Positions 39,565 to 52,082 are shown, counted from the first letter of the stretch. The stretch is DNA of 64,000 nucleotides from Beroe forskalii (GCA_011033025.1 WFMF01000490.1:61466-125465); one strand, 5' to 3'. Notes: generated by a model from the sequence alone, not told the origin. Program-made: numbers and translations.

Positions 39565-39905
39565 TTGGCTTGAGCTGGTCGCCTTCCTCGTCTCTCATTG
39601 GCTGGTGGTTATCAGTTCTCTGTTCCTATTGGTCGTCAGTGCTTCCGTAAGCACTTTCAATTCTTTGCTTATTCTTATCACCTCATCCATCGGCCAATAG
39701 CATGTCTTACAGCGTGACACGTGTCTTGGTCTGGCCAATGAGACGCTCGGATTAAAGATGAACACAGCACAAGCTGTTCTGCAAGCGACTAGCTTGCTAA
39801 TTTCGCATGTAGACCGGACCGACTCCTGCTTCGCTTAATCCTCCCATCTAATTGGCCGAATGATGGTCACGTGAACGGTCTTCTCACCGCTCATTGGCTC
39901 ATATT
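39565..39905. promoter_or_regulatory. Dense CCAAT-box cluster with E-boxes
   Basis: ATTGG or CCAAT occurs at about 39564, 39598, 39629, 39694, 39735, 39851 and 39894. ACACGTGT is at 39717 and GTCACGTGA at 39867. Seven CCAAT boxes in 340 bp is far above expectation. Confidence 0.45.
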
Positions 39906-40584
39906 TGTGCTGAGCGATGCCTCCCGGTTGGCAGTTGGCTTCGTGTACATTTTATTATATGCTCGTGATGGAGGGGGATGATGTTTTGTCTTTTGTGTAC
40001 CGAGTTGCTCGACAGCAGCTGCTCTTCTCTCATGTTGTAGTGGTTATACGGGCACCTGTTCCTCCACGAATACTCTGTACGGTTTATATATGGTGGATTT
40101 CACTTCATGTTCTTCTCTCTGTGCTCCTGTCTCATTAATAAACCATGATTTTCACTGCCTGGAAGCCTGGAAGCCCCTCTATTTCATATCTCATATCAAC
40201 AATACCAGGGGTATGAATTATGGAATACGTGAGATTCGCGACATTTCAGGATCATCCATTGGTTCAAGACTGCGAATTTGTTCAGGATCTTTTCCTGTCA
40301 ACAATGCCATCAATTATGCTATGACTCATCTATTGTTTTGAATTGCCTAAAAAGGATTGCTTTGGCCATCCCAAATATCAACTATTTTATAACAATTTTG
40401 TCCCAAGTCATATTGAAGAAATTACAAAATAAACACAACGGCCAACGTTAGAAGAAACAGCTATAAAATTTTCATAAGTTTGATGTCATGAGTCGTTGCA
40501 CCATAAACAATTGTCCATCGGTTTTTGAAATTTTTTTGATATAATTGTTCACCCCAATCAAACGCAAAACGTCACGCAGCTCCT

Positions 40585-40685
40585 GACCAATCACAGCCCA
40601 TCATTGCGATGATGTCACGGCAGGAGGAACCAATGAGAGCGTGTCCTGATTCCGTTGCCATGGTAACGCAGAATATAATATACCG
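40585..40685 (+). promoter_or_regulatory. CCAAT, CRE-like, X-box and TATA cluster
   Basis: CCAAT at 40587, TGATGTCA near 40610, CCAAT at 40630, X-box GTTGCCATGGTAAC at 40654-40667 and TATAATATA near 40674. RFX, CREB and NF-Y sites in this combination resemble the S-X-Y type promoter logic known from vertebrate genes. The 112-codon frame overlapping it begins upstream of the TATA and is not credible as its product. Confidence 0.45.
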
Positions 40686-41588
40686 GTGGCGAGACGCATG
40701 TTACCTATATTGCAATCTCATCACAGAACCCATTACACAACCCAATCACCATCAGCTGCTCGAGCTATATAATACAGCGCACAATATAACGCGACACATG
40801 GGGGAGGAACATCTAGCATGTATGAAAATTGCTTTTACCTTATATGGCATAATCGGTGGCCATAAACGATCTCAATCTTTCTCTCTCTCTCTCTCACTTG
40901 CTCGCTCTCAGCCTCGACACCGTTCTCTCGAATATTTTGTTTATTGAACTCCTGCGCGTCACAGGAACATATAGCGGTTCAATACTTCGTCTTCGTTCAA
41001 CGTTAACCTATGAAAATTACGCTATCTCAAACGCCAATCAGTGCCACATGATTCAGTTTAAGTGGCTGTTGTGAGTCTTGTGACCCCCAACTCGTTCACC
41101 ACTCAGTTAATGCAAATCATTAACGCATGCCCCCAAAACTCAATCTCTCTCCATCAGTCAGTATATAATGTTTCAAGGTATTTATGTAAATGCCCGGGTT
41201 GATTGACGAGCATGGGATCCATTAGTCGAAGCGTGACTGGTAATATATAATGAAACGGTGTTGCAATCTGAGAATATTTAATATTCCTGAGTTTTATGTG
41301 CGTGTCTTGTGTGTGAAAATATTATTTCATAAACTCAGAGATGTTTTTGGGGTTGCTCACGTTTCTCATTTTTATTTCAGCAGTACCGTGTTCCTTGCCC
41401 TTGTTATTTAATCGAGCCTCTTCAAAAATATGTACTTTTCAACTTATTAAAACATTTTTGGGGTGAATTTAAAATACTTGTGTTTAGTAAAATTTACAGC
41501 CATCACATAGAGTTGAAACCACAGCTGACAGCACAGATGTGCTGTAATTTGATCAGGTAGGAACAATATAAGAAGTGGAAAAATATTT

Positions 41589-42045
41589 TACCACCCCCGA
41601 AACCACCCAACATAGCCCCGAAACCACCCGAAACCACCCCGAAACCACCCGAAACCACCTGAAACCACCCGAAACCACCCAACCCACCCGAAACCACCCA
41701 ACCCACCCGAAACCACCCGAAACCACCCAAACCACCCGAAACCACCCAAAAACATTGTTTTACTATAACATTTTGTCAAAAAATACGAAACCAGCCCGAA
41801 ACCAGCCCGAAACCAGCCCGAAACCAGCTGATATTTAACTAAAATGTGGAATGACCCGAAACCACCTGAAAACCCAACCCACCCGAAACCACCCAACCCA
41901 CCAGAAACCACCCAACCCACCCGAAACCACCCAACCCACCCGAAACCACCCAACCCACCCGACACCACCCAACCCACCGAAACCACCTGACCCACCCGAA
42001 ACCACCCAACCCACCCGAAACCACCCAACCCACCCGAAACCACCA
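41589..42045. repeat. Decamer array, ACCCGAAACC type
   Basis: Dozens of copies of the decamer CGAAACCACC and its variant CGAAACCACCCAACCCAC. The array is broken by a unique spacer at 41753-41786, a CGAAACCAGCC sub-array at 41787-41829 and another spacer at 41830-41852. All long frames here (Gly/Trp/Phe/Val-rich, or Pro/Thr/Glu-rich on the other strand) are translations of the repeat. Confidence 0.95.
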
Positions 42046-42059
42046 ATAGAATTCAAGGA

Positions 42060-44180
42060 AAGCCCATGGCAAAAGTTTCCAATTCGGATGGTATAACTGT
42101 AGTACAGTATCAGTAGCGTGACTTCCATCCTCCAGCATGTTGCACAGTTGACACTGACATGGGCTATTTCACTTCGTGTGTGCAAGTAAGAATTTAGATT
42201 CCTCATGGATATGTCCAGTGTCCACGGCTCTGCTCAAATTCAGCGTGACCCAATCCATACGTGTATCAATAATATGTATAATACCTGGAGAGCGAATTTT
42301 GCGGCAGATTTTATATTCATGTGACACTGAATAATAGTCTGGGCCAATGAATTGACTGTGATATATCCATTATCCAATACCTATCATTCTCGGGAGCTTA
42401 TTTGCGAGATTTACCCTTCTAGAAAGGAAATGTTGAAAGTTTGAGTATAAATCTTCAAAGAATTTTAAAACCAACAGAAAGTTCTTGTGGCAAAATACAA
42501 CGACTATTCATTGCAAGAGCGAGGTTCGGAGAAATAACAGCATTATTATATTATCACTATTAACATGGGTTGAATACTGAGCTCGACTTAAAATCGTTAA
42601 TCAGGAACAAGACGTGTATTGACTTATTGATGACCTGTGGCAGCTTGAGCTACGAAGAACAAGCCCGACGGCCTAGCTCGTTATTGATATGTATCTTCAT
42701 AAATCATAGGTCAGAAGCATCAGATTGTAAAATAAGTTGAAAGGGTGAAATGGCTCACGAAAGATCCTCAGTGGCCGGGTAATTGCATATATGGTGGTTT
42801 TAATCTACAGAGAAATAGGTAGTTCTTGTAAAGAAAATCGTCCACACTGGGGCTGTAGTCTACGGCAAACCAAACGACCATTCAACGTTTGAGAAGTTTT
42901 ACTGTAAAAGAGTAAAGGAGCAAAGGTGCTTTGAACTTTTGAAAACCATGCGTGGTAACACTTTTTTGACCCAAAATGTTCTTAAAACAACACTATCACT
43001 TATGATGATTGCATCACTTTACTTGAGCCCGAGTGTGCAAATTCTGATTCATTAAAACATTCAAAATATAATTCACAACGAAACATCTGACATTTGTTTG
43101 AAATGATGGAAGATTTTGCCGAGGGTAACATCGCGCACAAATAGTAAGTCCCACACGAACAATATGCCCCTGACACTGTCAGTAACAGTAACAATTCTTG
43201 CGCCTATTTTTCGCGCGCGACGCATAACATGCCCGGGCAAGTTCAGCGGCAGTTAGGGAAATATCGCGAATGTGTCATTGGTTGCGTAAGAATCCTTCAT
43301 TTCGTTGCATTACAGTACTTTCATTGCTCAGATGGCCCGTGCACTTATATTCACCTTTTTGCATGTAATTCGACCGTACGTTCATCTTATTCATCTTATT
43401 CATCTTATTCACCTTTATGAAAATGTTCAAATACTACATTCCAACATTATATTTTGTTGTCAATGTTACTTGATATATAATCACGTGGGCGGTAGGACTA
43501 TAGAAATCCCCACTATGTACACTTACAGACGTGTATCAAATGTTACTTGTGTATTGTGCAATGATAAGTTATTACAGGCAGCCCTTGAATTGTATGTCGG
43601 GTAATACGGACATGGTATCGAGGTTTTGGCAATTAACTAATTAAGAAACAGCGCATGTAATTGTAACAAAATAAAAAAAACTATACCTAACGAGTGGACG
43701 AGTTTGTGTGTGATATTTCATCTCTTTTGCAAGCCTCTCTTTGATTTTCAGCATGATCCAATAACTTATATCGTACCTACAGCAAGCTGAATTTCAGCAC
43801 GGCCGTTGATATAAATTTCGGATTTCAGATGTCTCACAATCTCTGGTCTATGACTACGTAATATTTGAGAATTTGCAGAGCTTTATGCCACTACTTCCAT
43901 GCAATTGTGCTCGTAAACGTAATCCATGCACATTGCACGTGCACATGATCAGTTCATGATTCATCATTGCATGTGATCATTAAATTTCGGAAAGTTACCA
44001 AATTTCCTCATTTTATTTGGTAACAGAGCTATACATCATATTATGGAGATTGGAGTAATGGTACCTACACACTAAGTTAACGTAAAATCGACAGAGTATA
44101 AAAATGTACATATCGGAGGAGAATGATTGATATGATCACAATTGCCAGTTTAGAAACCGTCAGTCCACCATAACCCAAAA
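42060..44180. other. Spacer between the two decamer arrays; no gene seen
   Basis: No exon or element recognised. TTATTCATC trinucleotide-style repeats lie at 43382-43412. A frame of 99 codons at 43305-43604 crosses this and lacks any domain. Confidence 0.45.
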
Positions 44181-44184
44181 TTCA

Positions 44185-44955
44185 TCGTTTGGGTGGTTTC
44201 GGATTGTTGTGGGTTGTTTCGGGCTGTTTCGTAACCATACAAAACAGCACAAAGTGCGTAATTCATATTTTGTGTGGAATCGGCTGGTTCCAGGTGGTTT
44301 GAATACCCCAATTTACGCAAAAAAATTCGAAACTAGCGCAAAACGAACCAAAATTTTACTTAAATTTGAACTACCCGAAACCACCCAAACCCACCCAGAA
44401 TACGGATTTTGGATAGTTTCAGGTGGGTTGGGTCGTTTTGGGTCATTTTGGTGGTTATAATTCCCCAATTTATGCAAAAATTTTGAAACGAGCCAAAATT
44501 TTACCTTTGTTTGGAACTACCCGAAACGACCCAACCCACCGAACCAACCCAAAATATGAATTTGGGTGGTTTGGTTTCGGGTGGTTTCGGGTGGTTTCGG
44601 GTGGTTTCGGGTGGTTTCGGTGGGTTGTGTTTTAAGTTCCCCAATTTATGCTAAAATTTCGAAACCATCCCAAACCAGCCTGAAACCAGCCCGAAACGAC
44701 CCAAAATTTTACTTAAATGAGGACCTGAAAACCTGAAACCACCGAAACCACCCAACCCACCGTTGGCTGGGTTGGGTTGGGTGGTTTCGGGTGGTTGGGT
44801 GGTTTCGGGTGGTTTCGGATGGTTTTGGGTGGTTTCGGGTGGTTTCAGGTGGTTTCGGGTGGTTTCGGGTGGTTTCGGAGTTATGTTGGGTGGTTTCGGG
44901 GGTGGTTTCGGGTGGGTTGGGTGGTTTCGGGTGGTTTCGGGTGGTTTCGGGTGGT
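44185..44955. repeat. Decamer array in inverted orientation, GGTGGTTTCG type
   Basis: The same decamer as at 41589-42045 but reading GGGTGGTTTCG on the plus strand, in blocks at 44185-44235, 44375-44450, 44515-44630 and 44725-44955. Between blocks a unit with CCCAATTTA.GC.AAA and AACCAAAATTTTACTTAAAT recurs three times. With the first array it forms a large inverted pair about 2.1 kb apart. Confidence 0.92.
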
Positions 44956-45000
44956 TCCACCTTTTAGTATCAACGGGAAATATCGCCTACAGAAAAATGA

Positions 45001-45070
45001 GCCTACATGTCATTAAGCTACATGAAATTAAGCCCTTTTTTGAGGCCCTAGGGCTTAATTACATGTAGGC
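45001..45070. repeat. Hairpin repeat H, copy 1
   Basis: CCTACATGT at 45003 pairs with ACATGTAGG at 45061-45069, and ATTAAGCCC with GGGCTTAAT inside. A second copy lies at 46465-46535. Confidence 0.75.
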
Positions 45071-45122
45071 CTAATTTGATGCATTCTTAAATACATGCAG
45101 CCAAATTATCATTGTGGAGATA

Positions 45123-45943
45123 CACTCAGTTTTTTTTATAAGAAACTGTCTATAAGAAACTTAGCCTAGGATTTCCGAAAATTTAAGAAACTTAGCCTAG
45201 AATTTCGGAAAAATTAAGAAACTTCACTGATTTACAATTAAGAAATTAAGAAACTTCTAGCCTAGAATTTTGAAATTTGTGTATAAAATCCTATTGCAAC
45301 TGAAATTCTTTTAACATGATACGTTTATTTATGGGGCTGCGCCCCAGACCCCCACTTTTGATTGTGAACATTCCGAAACTAATCTAGTACTTCTATTGGA
45401 CTCTATTACAGTATTACACTGGATACTATGTGATAATTGACCATACAGCATAGAAATTTAGAAAATGAATCTCTCATGATTTGTCGGTTTAAAGTAACAT
45501 GCCAGATACTAAAGCACAAAACAGAAATTTAGAAATTGTTGTTGCGACAGGACACTATTAGTATTACAGTTCCATATCTATTTCCAATAGTTCCAAGCAT
45601 TAAGCATTATAGGATTTAGATATGATTTCAAAATTTCAAACTTTTTGGAAGAACATTTGATGAAGATCCCTGAACATTATTGTATACAGCTGCACAAATC
45701 TTTTAAGATAGGTACATGCTTAAAAGTGTATAATTTAACTGAAAATATCAGAAGGTTCGATTCTAATCCTCAACTACAGTCTACACAGTAGGTTCTTGGA
45801 AATTTCTTAGACATTTTGCTGTACGGTATGTCGGTATGTAGAATTAAGAAACCGATTAAGAAACTTTTAGGCTCAAAATCGTGAAAAAATAAGAAACTTG
45901 TAGCCTAGGATTTCAATAAGTTTCTTATAAAAAAAACTGAGTG
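45123..45943. mobile_element. Tc1/mariner-like MITE with TA duplication
   Basis: The ends are CACTCAGTTTTTTTTATAAG (45123) and its inverse ending at 45943, flanked on both sides by TA (45121-45122 and 45944-45945). Inside, units with AAGAAACTTAGCCTAG repeat at 45160-45270 and again, inverted or shifted, at 45845-45915. No transposase frame exists in the 821 bp, so it needs help from an autonomous relative. Confidence 0.85.
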
Positions 45944-46464
45944 TATAAATTCATGAGATAGAAATTTCAGCCTTGTAAGCTTGTATGCAAATGATTAAGA
46001 CTTTACATGTCACGAATTAGGAATTTTTGGCTTTATTTGACACTTTGATAGTTTAAATTACTCTCCAATTACCACTCAACACAATCAACCACAACTGGGG
46101 AATTTTCAGAGACGATGATTACAATGACAAAATAACCTATAGAATAGATTATCACAGCATCACGAGAATCTCATCAGTTACATCAAATTAATGATCGAAT
46201 ATGTTTCCACAAAACACCACATAATAGCTGATTATCATTATGGCCTTGATTCTTGAAAACATTGGACGCTATGTAAATTCAGGTATGAAGGTTTGAAAGT
46301 ATGATGGAGTGTCAGAAGTGAGCTCCAAGATGTCTATTGCATTATTGATAGTCTTCGCAATACCAGTGGCTTTCCATCCGGCATCAATAATTGAAAAAAA
46401 TCAATGTTTTCGAACTTATTATGTTCAAATTTGCTTGAAAAATTAGTCCTCATGAAAGTAAGAA

Positions 46465-46540
46465 TACATGTCATTAAGGTGCATGAAATTAAGCCCTTTT
46501 TGAGACCTTAGGGCTTAATTATATGTAAACTTAATTTCCT
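46465..46540. repeat. Hairpin repeat H, copy 2
   Basis: This is a direct copy of 45001-45070 with about 85% identity (ACATGTCATTAAG, TGAAATTAAGCCC, TTAGGGCTTAATT). The outer stem is weaker here. Confidence 0.7.
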
Positions 46541-46683
46541 GTAATAAGGTATTTCGTGCAAGGAGAACTCGTACAATATAAAATCGAGCTTCTGTCACTC
46601 ATTCTCCGTACATACGAAACATATATTTTGAAAGGCACTGCATACCGTGACTCGAAACGAAATTATACGGAATACTCGTCGTT

Positions 46684-46766
46684 CATTGGTCGCTCTGGGT
46701 CACGTGACGAGCGTCCTGGCCTGTGATTGGTTGTTCTAGCAGACGACCACGCGACTATATAAATAT
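46684..46766 (+). promoter_or_regulatory. Promoter-like cluster with TATATAAATA
   Basis: ATTGG at 46685, GTCACGTGAC at 46699-46708, ATTGG at 46726 and TATATAAATA at 46756-46765. This is one of the cleanest TATA promoter layouts in the window, yet no coding exon is evident in the 500 bp to its right. Confidence 0.5.
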
Positions 46767-47177
46767 AGCGTGTACCCGAGGAGAGTGTAATTTGATAACG
46801 TGTCGTTAGTTCAGTGCTAGCAGCGCTCTCCCAGGTCTTTGGCTTGCGGGTTGTTTGTGTGTACTGTTGTTTGTTGCTCTCTGATACTATACCCATGACT
46901 ACCGAGTACTGAAATTAGCCTGTAATCTGTATCAGTTAGCCTATATCAGTTATCCTAAATCCTCATAGTTACGTAACTGAACTCAGCTTTATTCTGTTTA
47001 TTTTATTTTATCCATCATTTTATCGTGCCACGTTTAAATCCTTCATCCTACTGCTTATGATAATTGATGTGATAAATCAAGATAATATTTGCTTCCATCT
47101 GAAGGTCATATTTTCATATCATATTTCAGCTCAAAGTACAATCTACTCAACGATACTCGAATCACTTTACTCGGAAT

Positions 47178-47245
47178 CTTATTGGCCGTTGAGATTTAAC
47201 CCGTCTCTGATTGGATGAACTCATACCTCACGTGACTATTGGTAC
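47178..47245. promoter_or_regulatory. ATTGG/E-box cluster
   Basis: ATTGG near 47180, 47210 and 47238, with TCACGTGAC at 47229-47236. Confidence 0.4.
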
Positions 47246-47383
47246 ACTCGTCACTCACTCTTCGTGTACTCAGATTTCCCCTTTCATATCTAGGACTTCC
47301 CTCCCACACTTGCAGTACTTTTCTCTCACTTTCCTTCTCTCTGTGTGCCTTGTAATGATTCCTTGAGCTCTCTTACTTTTCAT

Positions 47384-47515
47384 GTGAGGTACCATACAAC
47401 ATGATATCATGTGAGATTGTGAGGTACCACACAACACATCATGTGTGGTACCACACAAAATATCATGTGTGGTACCACAAAACATGTTAAGCACCAGTCT
47501 TTGTGGTACCGCCTC
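47384..47515. repeat. Tandem GGTACCACACAA repeat, about 30-bp unit
   Basis: Four to five units of GAGGTACCA.ACAACA with ATCATGTGTGG, partly self-complementary (GGTACC, CATGATATCATG). Confidence 0.8.
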
Positions 47516-47590
47516 CCCACATCGGCTCGCATCGTATGTACATATGTAAATGCTCGGAAAACATACATATATCCATAAGACGGGTCCTAG

Positions 47591-47640
47591 TGATGTCATC
47601 AACTTCCCATTCTAAACCCTGAAAATGACGTCACTCTCGG
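47591..47640 (+). promoter_or_regulatory. Double-CRE element, copy 3
   Basis: TGATGTCATCAACT at 47591, core CCATTCTAAACCCTG, TGACGTCA at 47626 (35 bp after the first), then CTCTCGG. Confidence 0.65.
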
Positions 47641-47644
47641 TGGC

Positions 47645-49780
47645 CTAGTCAGATATTTGTAGTTGTTGATGTCGTCTTGTTTCATGGCAGCCCTCCGCTC
47701 GCTGGTAATTATATATAGGTCTAGTTTCGTGAGTGTGTAGGGATGATTATCTCTGAAGATCGGTAATGAGTTGTTGGGAAATGTCTTTTTAAATGGCCCC
47801 CCGAGGAGCCAGGGTTCAGTTTACTTATAGCTCTGGAGAACGTCATTTGAAACGATAAGGTCACTTTTACTTGGACCAACGTATGTTGTTGGTTTTTGTC
47901 GGAAAGATCTTTTTTGGCTTCTAATTTTTATTTCCCTTTGAATTTTCATTTTTTCTAGAATAGCTGTTGTCATAGCAATACTGAGTTATGATGTTGTCTG
48001 ATGGGCTCATGTAATACATTGTGATTTCATCGTATTGCATGTTGACTGTTGAGCAATGCCTCGTAAGTCGTAATGTTTTGAGAGATTCCTGCCATTTTAT
48101 TTTCTCTTTATTATCTTGATATTATCGACTGATATCAGCTTAACCATAGAAGTGTAAAAACCTGGAATCGTTATGATGTTGACCAATAAGCGCACGAGTT
48201 CATAGTCAACATGCGCCGATTGGCCGATTTCCTTTTCGTTTGAAATATTGATCAAATTTGGTAAATCACTTCGCTTTTTTCTTACAATTGTGACTTTATT
48301 CCGGCGACCTCCAGATGGCTTAATCAAAAATCAATGCTCTGGAATCGTGATTGAATTTGCAAAATATTAATCCAATAATTCATAATTTCATAATAGCAGA
48401 TGAGATTAAAATTCTAAAAAAAACATACAAAAATGGGATTATAAATTGCTTGTCTAGTTGGAAAGCAAAGTCTGCCAGTGTTAAAATTTAAAAAGGTTGA
48501 AGATTGTTCGACGAAGTGAAGCATCTGGTACCAGATCCTTCTAGGATTTGTTCTAGCACCGATGGTATTTATTTTGGCACCGGCGACCGAGTTTTTTTTC
48601 TGTAAAAATTCTTTCAAAGAGGAAAGTTCATTGATAAAGAAAGTGCTTTATTCGCTCAGTTCTATCAGACTTCATAGGACCAGGAGATCACATTTCATTT
48701 GTAATCTGTCCGATGAGTAGATAGATTGTATTTCGCACATAAGTCTCGTGCGAAATAAAGGATCTGCTCTTCGTTCGATTCTGTGAGCTGCTTTGTGTTC
48801 TAGAAGCGAATAGGACTATTTATATTTCATGTGAGTACTTTTCAGTGATACTTACTTTTTAAGAAACTCTTACTTCTTAGTTTTGCTGTTTTTCTTTTTT
48901 TTTTTTCTTCAGTTACATACGTTATCCCGCTTGGACTTTCACAAAAAGTCACGATTATACACTGACCTGAGAAGCCCTCAATAAAATAACATACAGCTTT
49001 CGTCACCATGTCCCCAGTAAATTAATGAAATTCATAGCTTGATTTGTAGCTTGCTAATCGTGTTGGTTTCTTCCCGTGTCCTTGACGAGACATGGCATGC
49101 TAAGAACTCATCAACGACGAGATATTATCAAGCAAACACGCACAGACGCACAAACACTCGAACACACGCACAAACGGACATGCTAACAGTAACACACACA
49201 CACACACGCGCGCATGATTCATCAACGGACAGAATTTGCGTTACTGGTTACAAATTCTACTGTTTCTCGTCCAGTTAAAAATGAGTGATCTCACACAAAC
49301 GCGGCCGTCGGTAACTCGATAAGCTACTGTGTCTTCATATTATTCCTTTGAATATTTAAAATCAAATCACATTTTTAGTTTGTGCCGTGAATTTTGTTGA
49401 TTTTATTTCTTCTAGATCGATCATTATTTTAATATTATTTCTGTCTTGTCTGCGTTTGTTGAGGTCTTTAGATCGTTTAAATCGGCAGATTTCTTCTCAG
49501 GAATCATCTAGAGTACAGTTAGTACGTCAATGTCCGAATGATTAGTTTGCCTCTTCTTTAGCATTTGTATGAGTCCTGAGACCAACATATTATGTTCGAA
49601 TAGCGTTTACTACTGATGTGAACATCAGTAGTACAGAAAATTATTTGCTTCGTGGTCTTTTGTTTTTGCTGTAAGTATTGCAATTTACAACACAGCTGCG
49701 AAAGTGCGAAACTTTCAATTTGCTACAAGTCCCTTATTTTGGCGAACATTGAAATTTAAATAGGGCTCAAAATCTGTCCC
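47645..49780. other. No recognisable gene; dinucleotide repeat
   Basis: An AC-rich run lies at 49190-49208 inside a cytosine-rich stretch at 49135-49215. Inverted ATTTCGCAC / GTGCGAAAT occurs at 48730-48757. No exon could be supported. Confidence 0.45.
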
Positions 49781-49791
49781 AAAGTAAGTGA

Positions 49792-49923
49792 GTTATAAAA
49801 TATTTCAAATAAATCCATTCCCTGTAATCTGAGTAGTATGCAAGTAATATTGGGTCCAGGGAGCCAATATCAATCAAACCGCTCAGATTATAGGCAATGA
49901 ATTTATTTGAAATATTTTATAAC
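49792..49923. repeat. 132-nt near-perfect hairpin
   Basis: Arms 49792-49833 and 49882-49923 (GTTATAAAATATTTCAAATA outermost) pair over 42 bp with two small mismatched spots. The loop holds a second small stem, ATATTGG/CCAATAT. It could be a tiny fold-back element or the precursor of a small RNA. Confidence 0.8.
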
Positions 49924-50260
49924 CACTATCCTGGCATGCCTGTCAGATCCTTCCTGTCGCCTGTCAAGGTGAATAATCAATAATATTAGCTTGAAGTTGT
50001 AAGTTGTGCTCGGGCTTTAACTGTCAAATATTCAAATTCCCGGAGTTTCTTATTTTAAAGTTTCACTGTCATAAGACTCGACTGAAAACTTGCATATAAC
50101 TTGCCAAGGCGCATTTTATTTCTCTCCCTCCATTCGTTGTGACATTTATGCGGCTAAAGCATTTTATTTCCTCGAGCATTGCATAATGCACACATACCCC
50201 AAACCATGACAGAAAGTATCTAATCTCCCATTTGAAAGAAAATGCAATATATCATTACGA

Positions 50261-50380
50261 GTCACGTGACATGCGTTACCTTGGCAACGCACGAATCACG
50301 TGACTGGCACGTGACATGCGTTACCTTGGCAACGTACGAGTCACGTGACCCTCGCCTAGACATCACGTGGTCCTGAAGTG
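50261..50380. promoter_or_regulatory. Tandem E-box / X-box / E-box module
   Basis: Two 45-bp units each hold CACGTGAC, then GTTACCTTGGCAAC (a perfect X-box, at 50275-50288 and 50320-50333), then TCACGTGAC. A further CACGTGG lies at about 50368, and an AT-rich ATATTATATT near 50389 could act as a TATA element. Confidence 0.6.
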
Positions 50381-51483
50381 TTAATTCATATATTATATTG
50401 AGTGGTGTTCGTGTCCCGTGCGAACTGTGTGGGAATATGTACAGCTCCCCCAGAGAATATATACTGTATGACCGCGAGCTATATTTGGGGATGAGACAAT
50501 GGTTTCATTATAATGAAAAATACTCGCCCCCGTGCTTTTCTTTTCTCTCTCCGTTCCTTTGTTCGTTTTGTAAATTCTCTTTCCCGTTCCCCGCATTGTG
50601 TACTGTGAGGTTGTTTAATTATATTTGATTGGTCCGGTACACGGCTCGGTCAAATTACGTAGAGCACTGGAATGTGTTGACGGCCCTGAGCTCAAAATAT
50701 ATTACCTGTTTTGTGTACATTTTTCTTTGTTTTCCTCAGTTCGTTCAGCAGAAATCGCGTTATTCGCTTTCTTTGTTTGTCTCCTTACTTTTGTCCGGTC
50801 CCTTTGTTTCGGACTCCTTTATCAAATAATTCGCACCATACCATCATCTTGCAGCCTCGCACTTTCACACACCTTACATCATACACATGATGGCCGCATA
50901 ACAAACATATAATATATTCGCATTATAATATGCAGGTTTATTTATTCTCTTCCCTCAAAGTCAGAACATTTTGACGCCGCCCTGCACTCTCTCTTTGTGA
51001 CCTCACACTTCCACTACATTGCCGTGATGTAGCAATAACATGTCATTGCCTTGCTATGTTACATGATGTCACATTCGAGAAACGCTGGCGGACAAAATCC
51101 TCAAATCGTAAACAATGCTCTTAGCAGCGTACTCTAAGTCGCCTGTTGTCGTGTGAAACTTTAAAATTTTGATTTTTACAATTCTTAGTGAAATAAAGTT
51201 TGATTTTTGTTGTTTCCTCTGCACTTTCATATCCCATTCAGGCGGCTACAGCCCCCATTTAAAATCCATTCAGACTCTCACGTAGTACTTATACCTTACA
51301 AGGTTTGATCAGCTTTATGAGTGGTGGTGGACAACGCCCCACATTCCACTTTAGATATTTGACGCAGTTTGAATGCACGTGTATTTTCTACAGTCTGAGA
51401 AGTGAGATCGTGTGTTTTGTGATCCCCTAGCAATTCTAAAAGCCTGTATTACGAGCCCCGAGCAATATAATAAGCCCCCGCGG

Positions 51484-52082
51484 TGTTGTTCTATACGTGA
51501 TGTAGGGGTTTATGTTATTATCCTAGGAAGAGCTTTAGGGGCTGCACACACGTGGATTATAAGCCATGTCGACTATACTCTACGCCGAGTTTTGGGGTGA
51601 AGACACACGACGTGGAGTATGTGTCTTGTAGACTATTGTCAACACACGTTATCGTAACAAAATATCGAAAGCAGTTTCTTCCGATTCCCCGAATAGAAAT
51701 TGATTAACGGAATTTGACATGATACCCTCGGATGCTCTGATCGTAACAGAACACAGAAAGTATCGGAAACATTACCCCGATCACTTTTCTTGCTTTTGAT
51801 TGGTTAATGACATGTGCGATACAGCGTTTTGATTGGCTAGCGTTAATGTATACAACTTTTCTCGGAATTATGTACAGTGTCGACTATAGTCTACAAGACA
51901 CACGTGGCTTACAAGCCATGTGGATTGTAATACCACATTTAAGACCGGCTATTTTCATGGAGCCCCCACACTTTTGTAGAGTGTAGTCGATACTTTCACC
52001 CAAGACACACGTATGGATAATAGTCCATGGGTTGTTCTTTGCGTGATCTAGGGGCTTATATTGTCCTAGGAAGAGCCTTACA
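51484..52082. repeat. Repeat-flanked segment with GTCGACTATA motifs
   Basis: Direct repeats of about 52 bp (GTTGTTCTATACGTGATGTA at 51484 and GTTGTTCTTTGCGTGATCTA at 52030, each followed by GGGG.TTAT and CCTAGGAAGAGC) flank a segment. Inside, GTCGACTATA and GTAGACTATTGTCAACAC recur in both orientations with ACACACGTGG. This may be a damaged transposon; I do not know the family. Two GATTGG boxes lie at about 51800 and 51833. Confidence 0.55.

Noticed and set aside
41588..42206. Frames up to 152 codons rich in Gly, Trp, Phe and Val
   Set aside because: They are translations of the decamer array, open in every frame because the unit lacks stops.
44709..45068. Frames of 79-101 codons over the second decamer array
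   Set aside because: Same repeat translated on the other strand.
45751..45775. GGTTCGATTC resembling a tRNA B box
   Set aside because: The bases on each side do not form a T-arm stem and no A box or acceptor stem is present. No tRNA or rRNA gene was found in the window.
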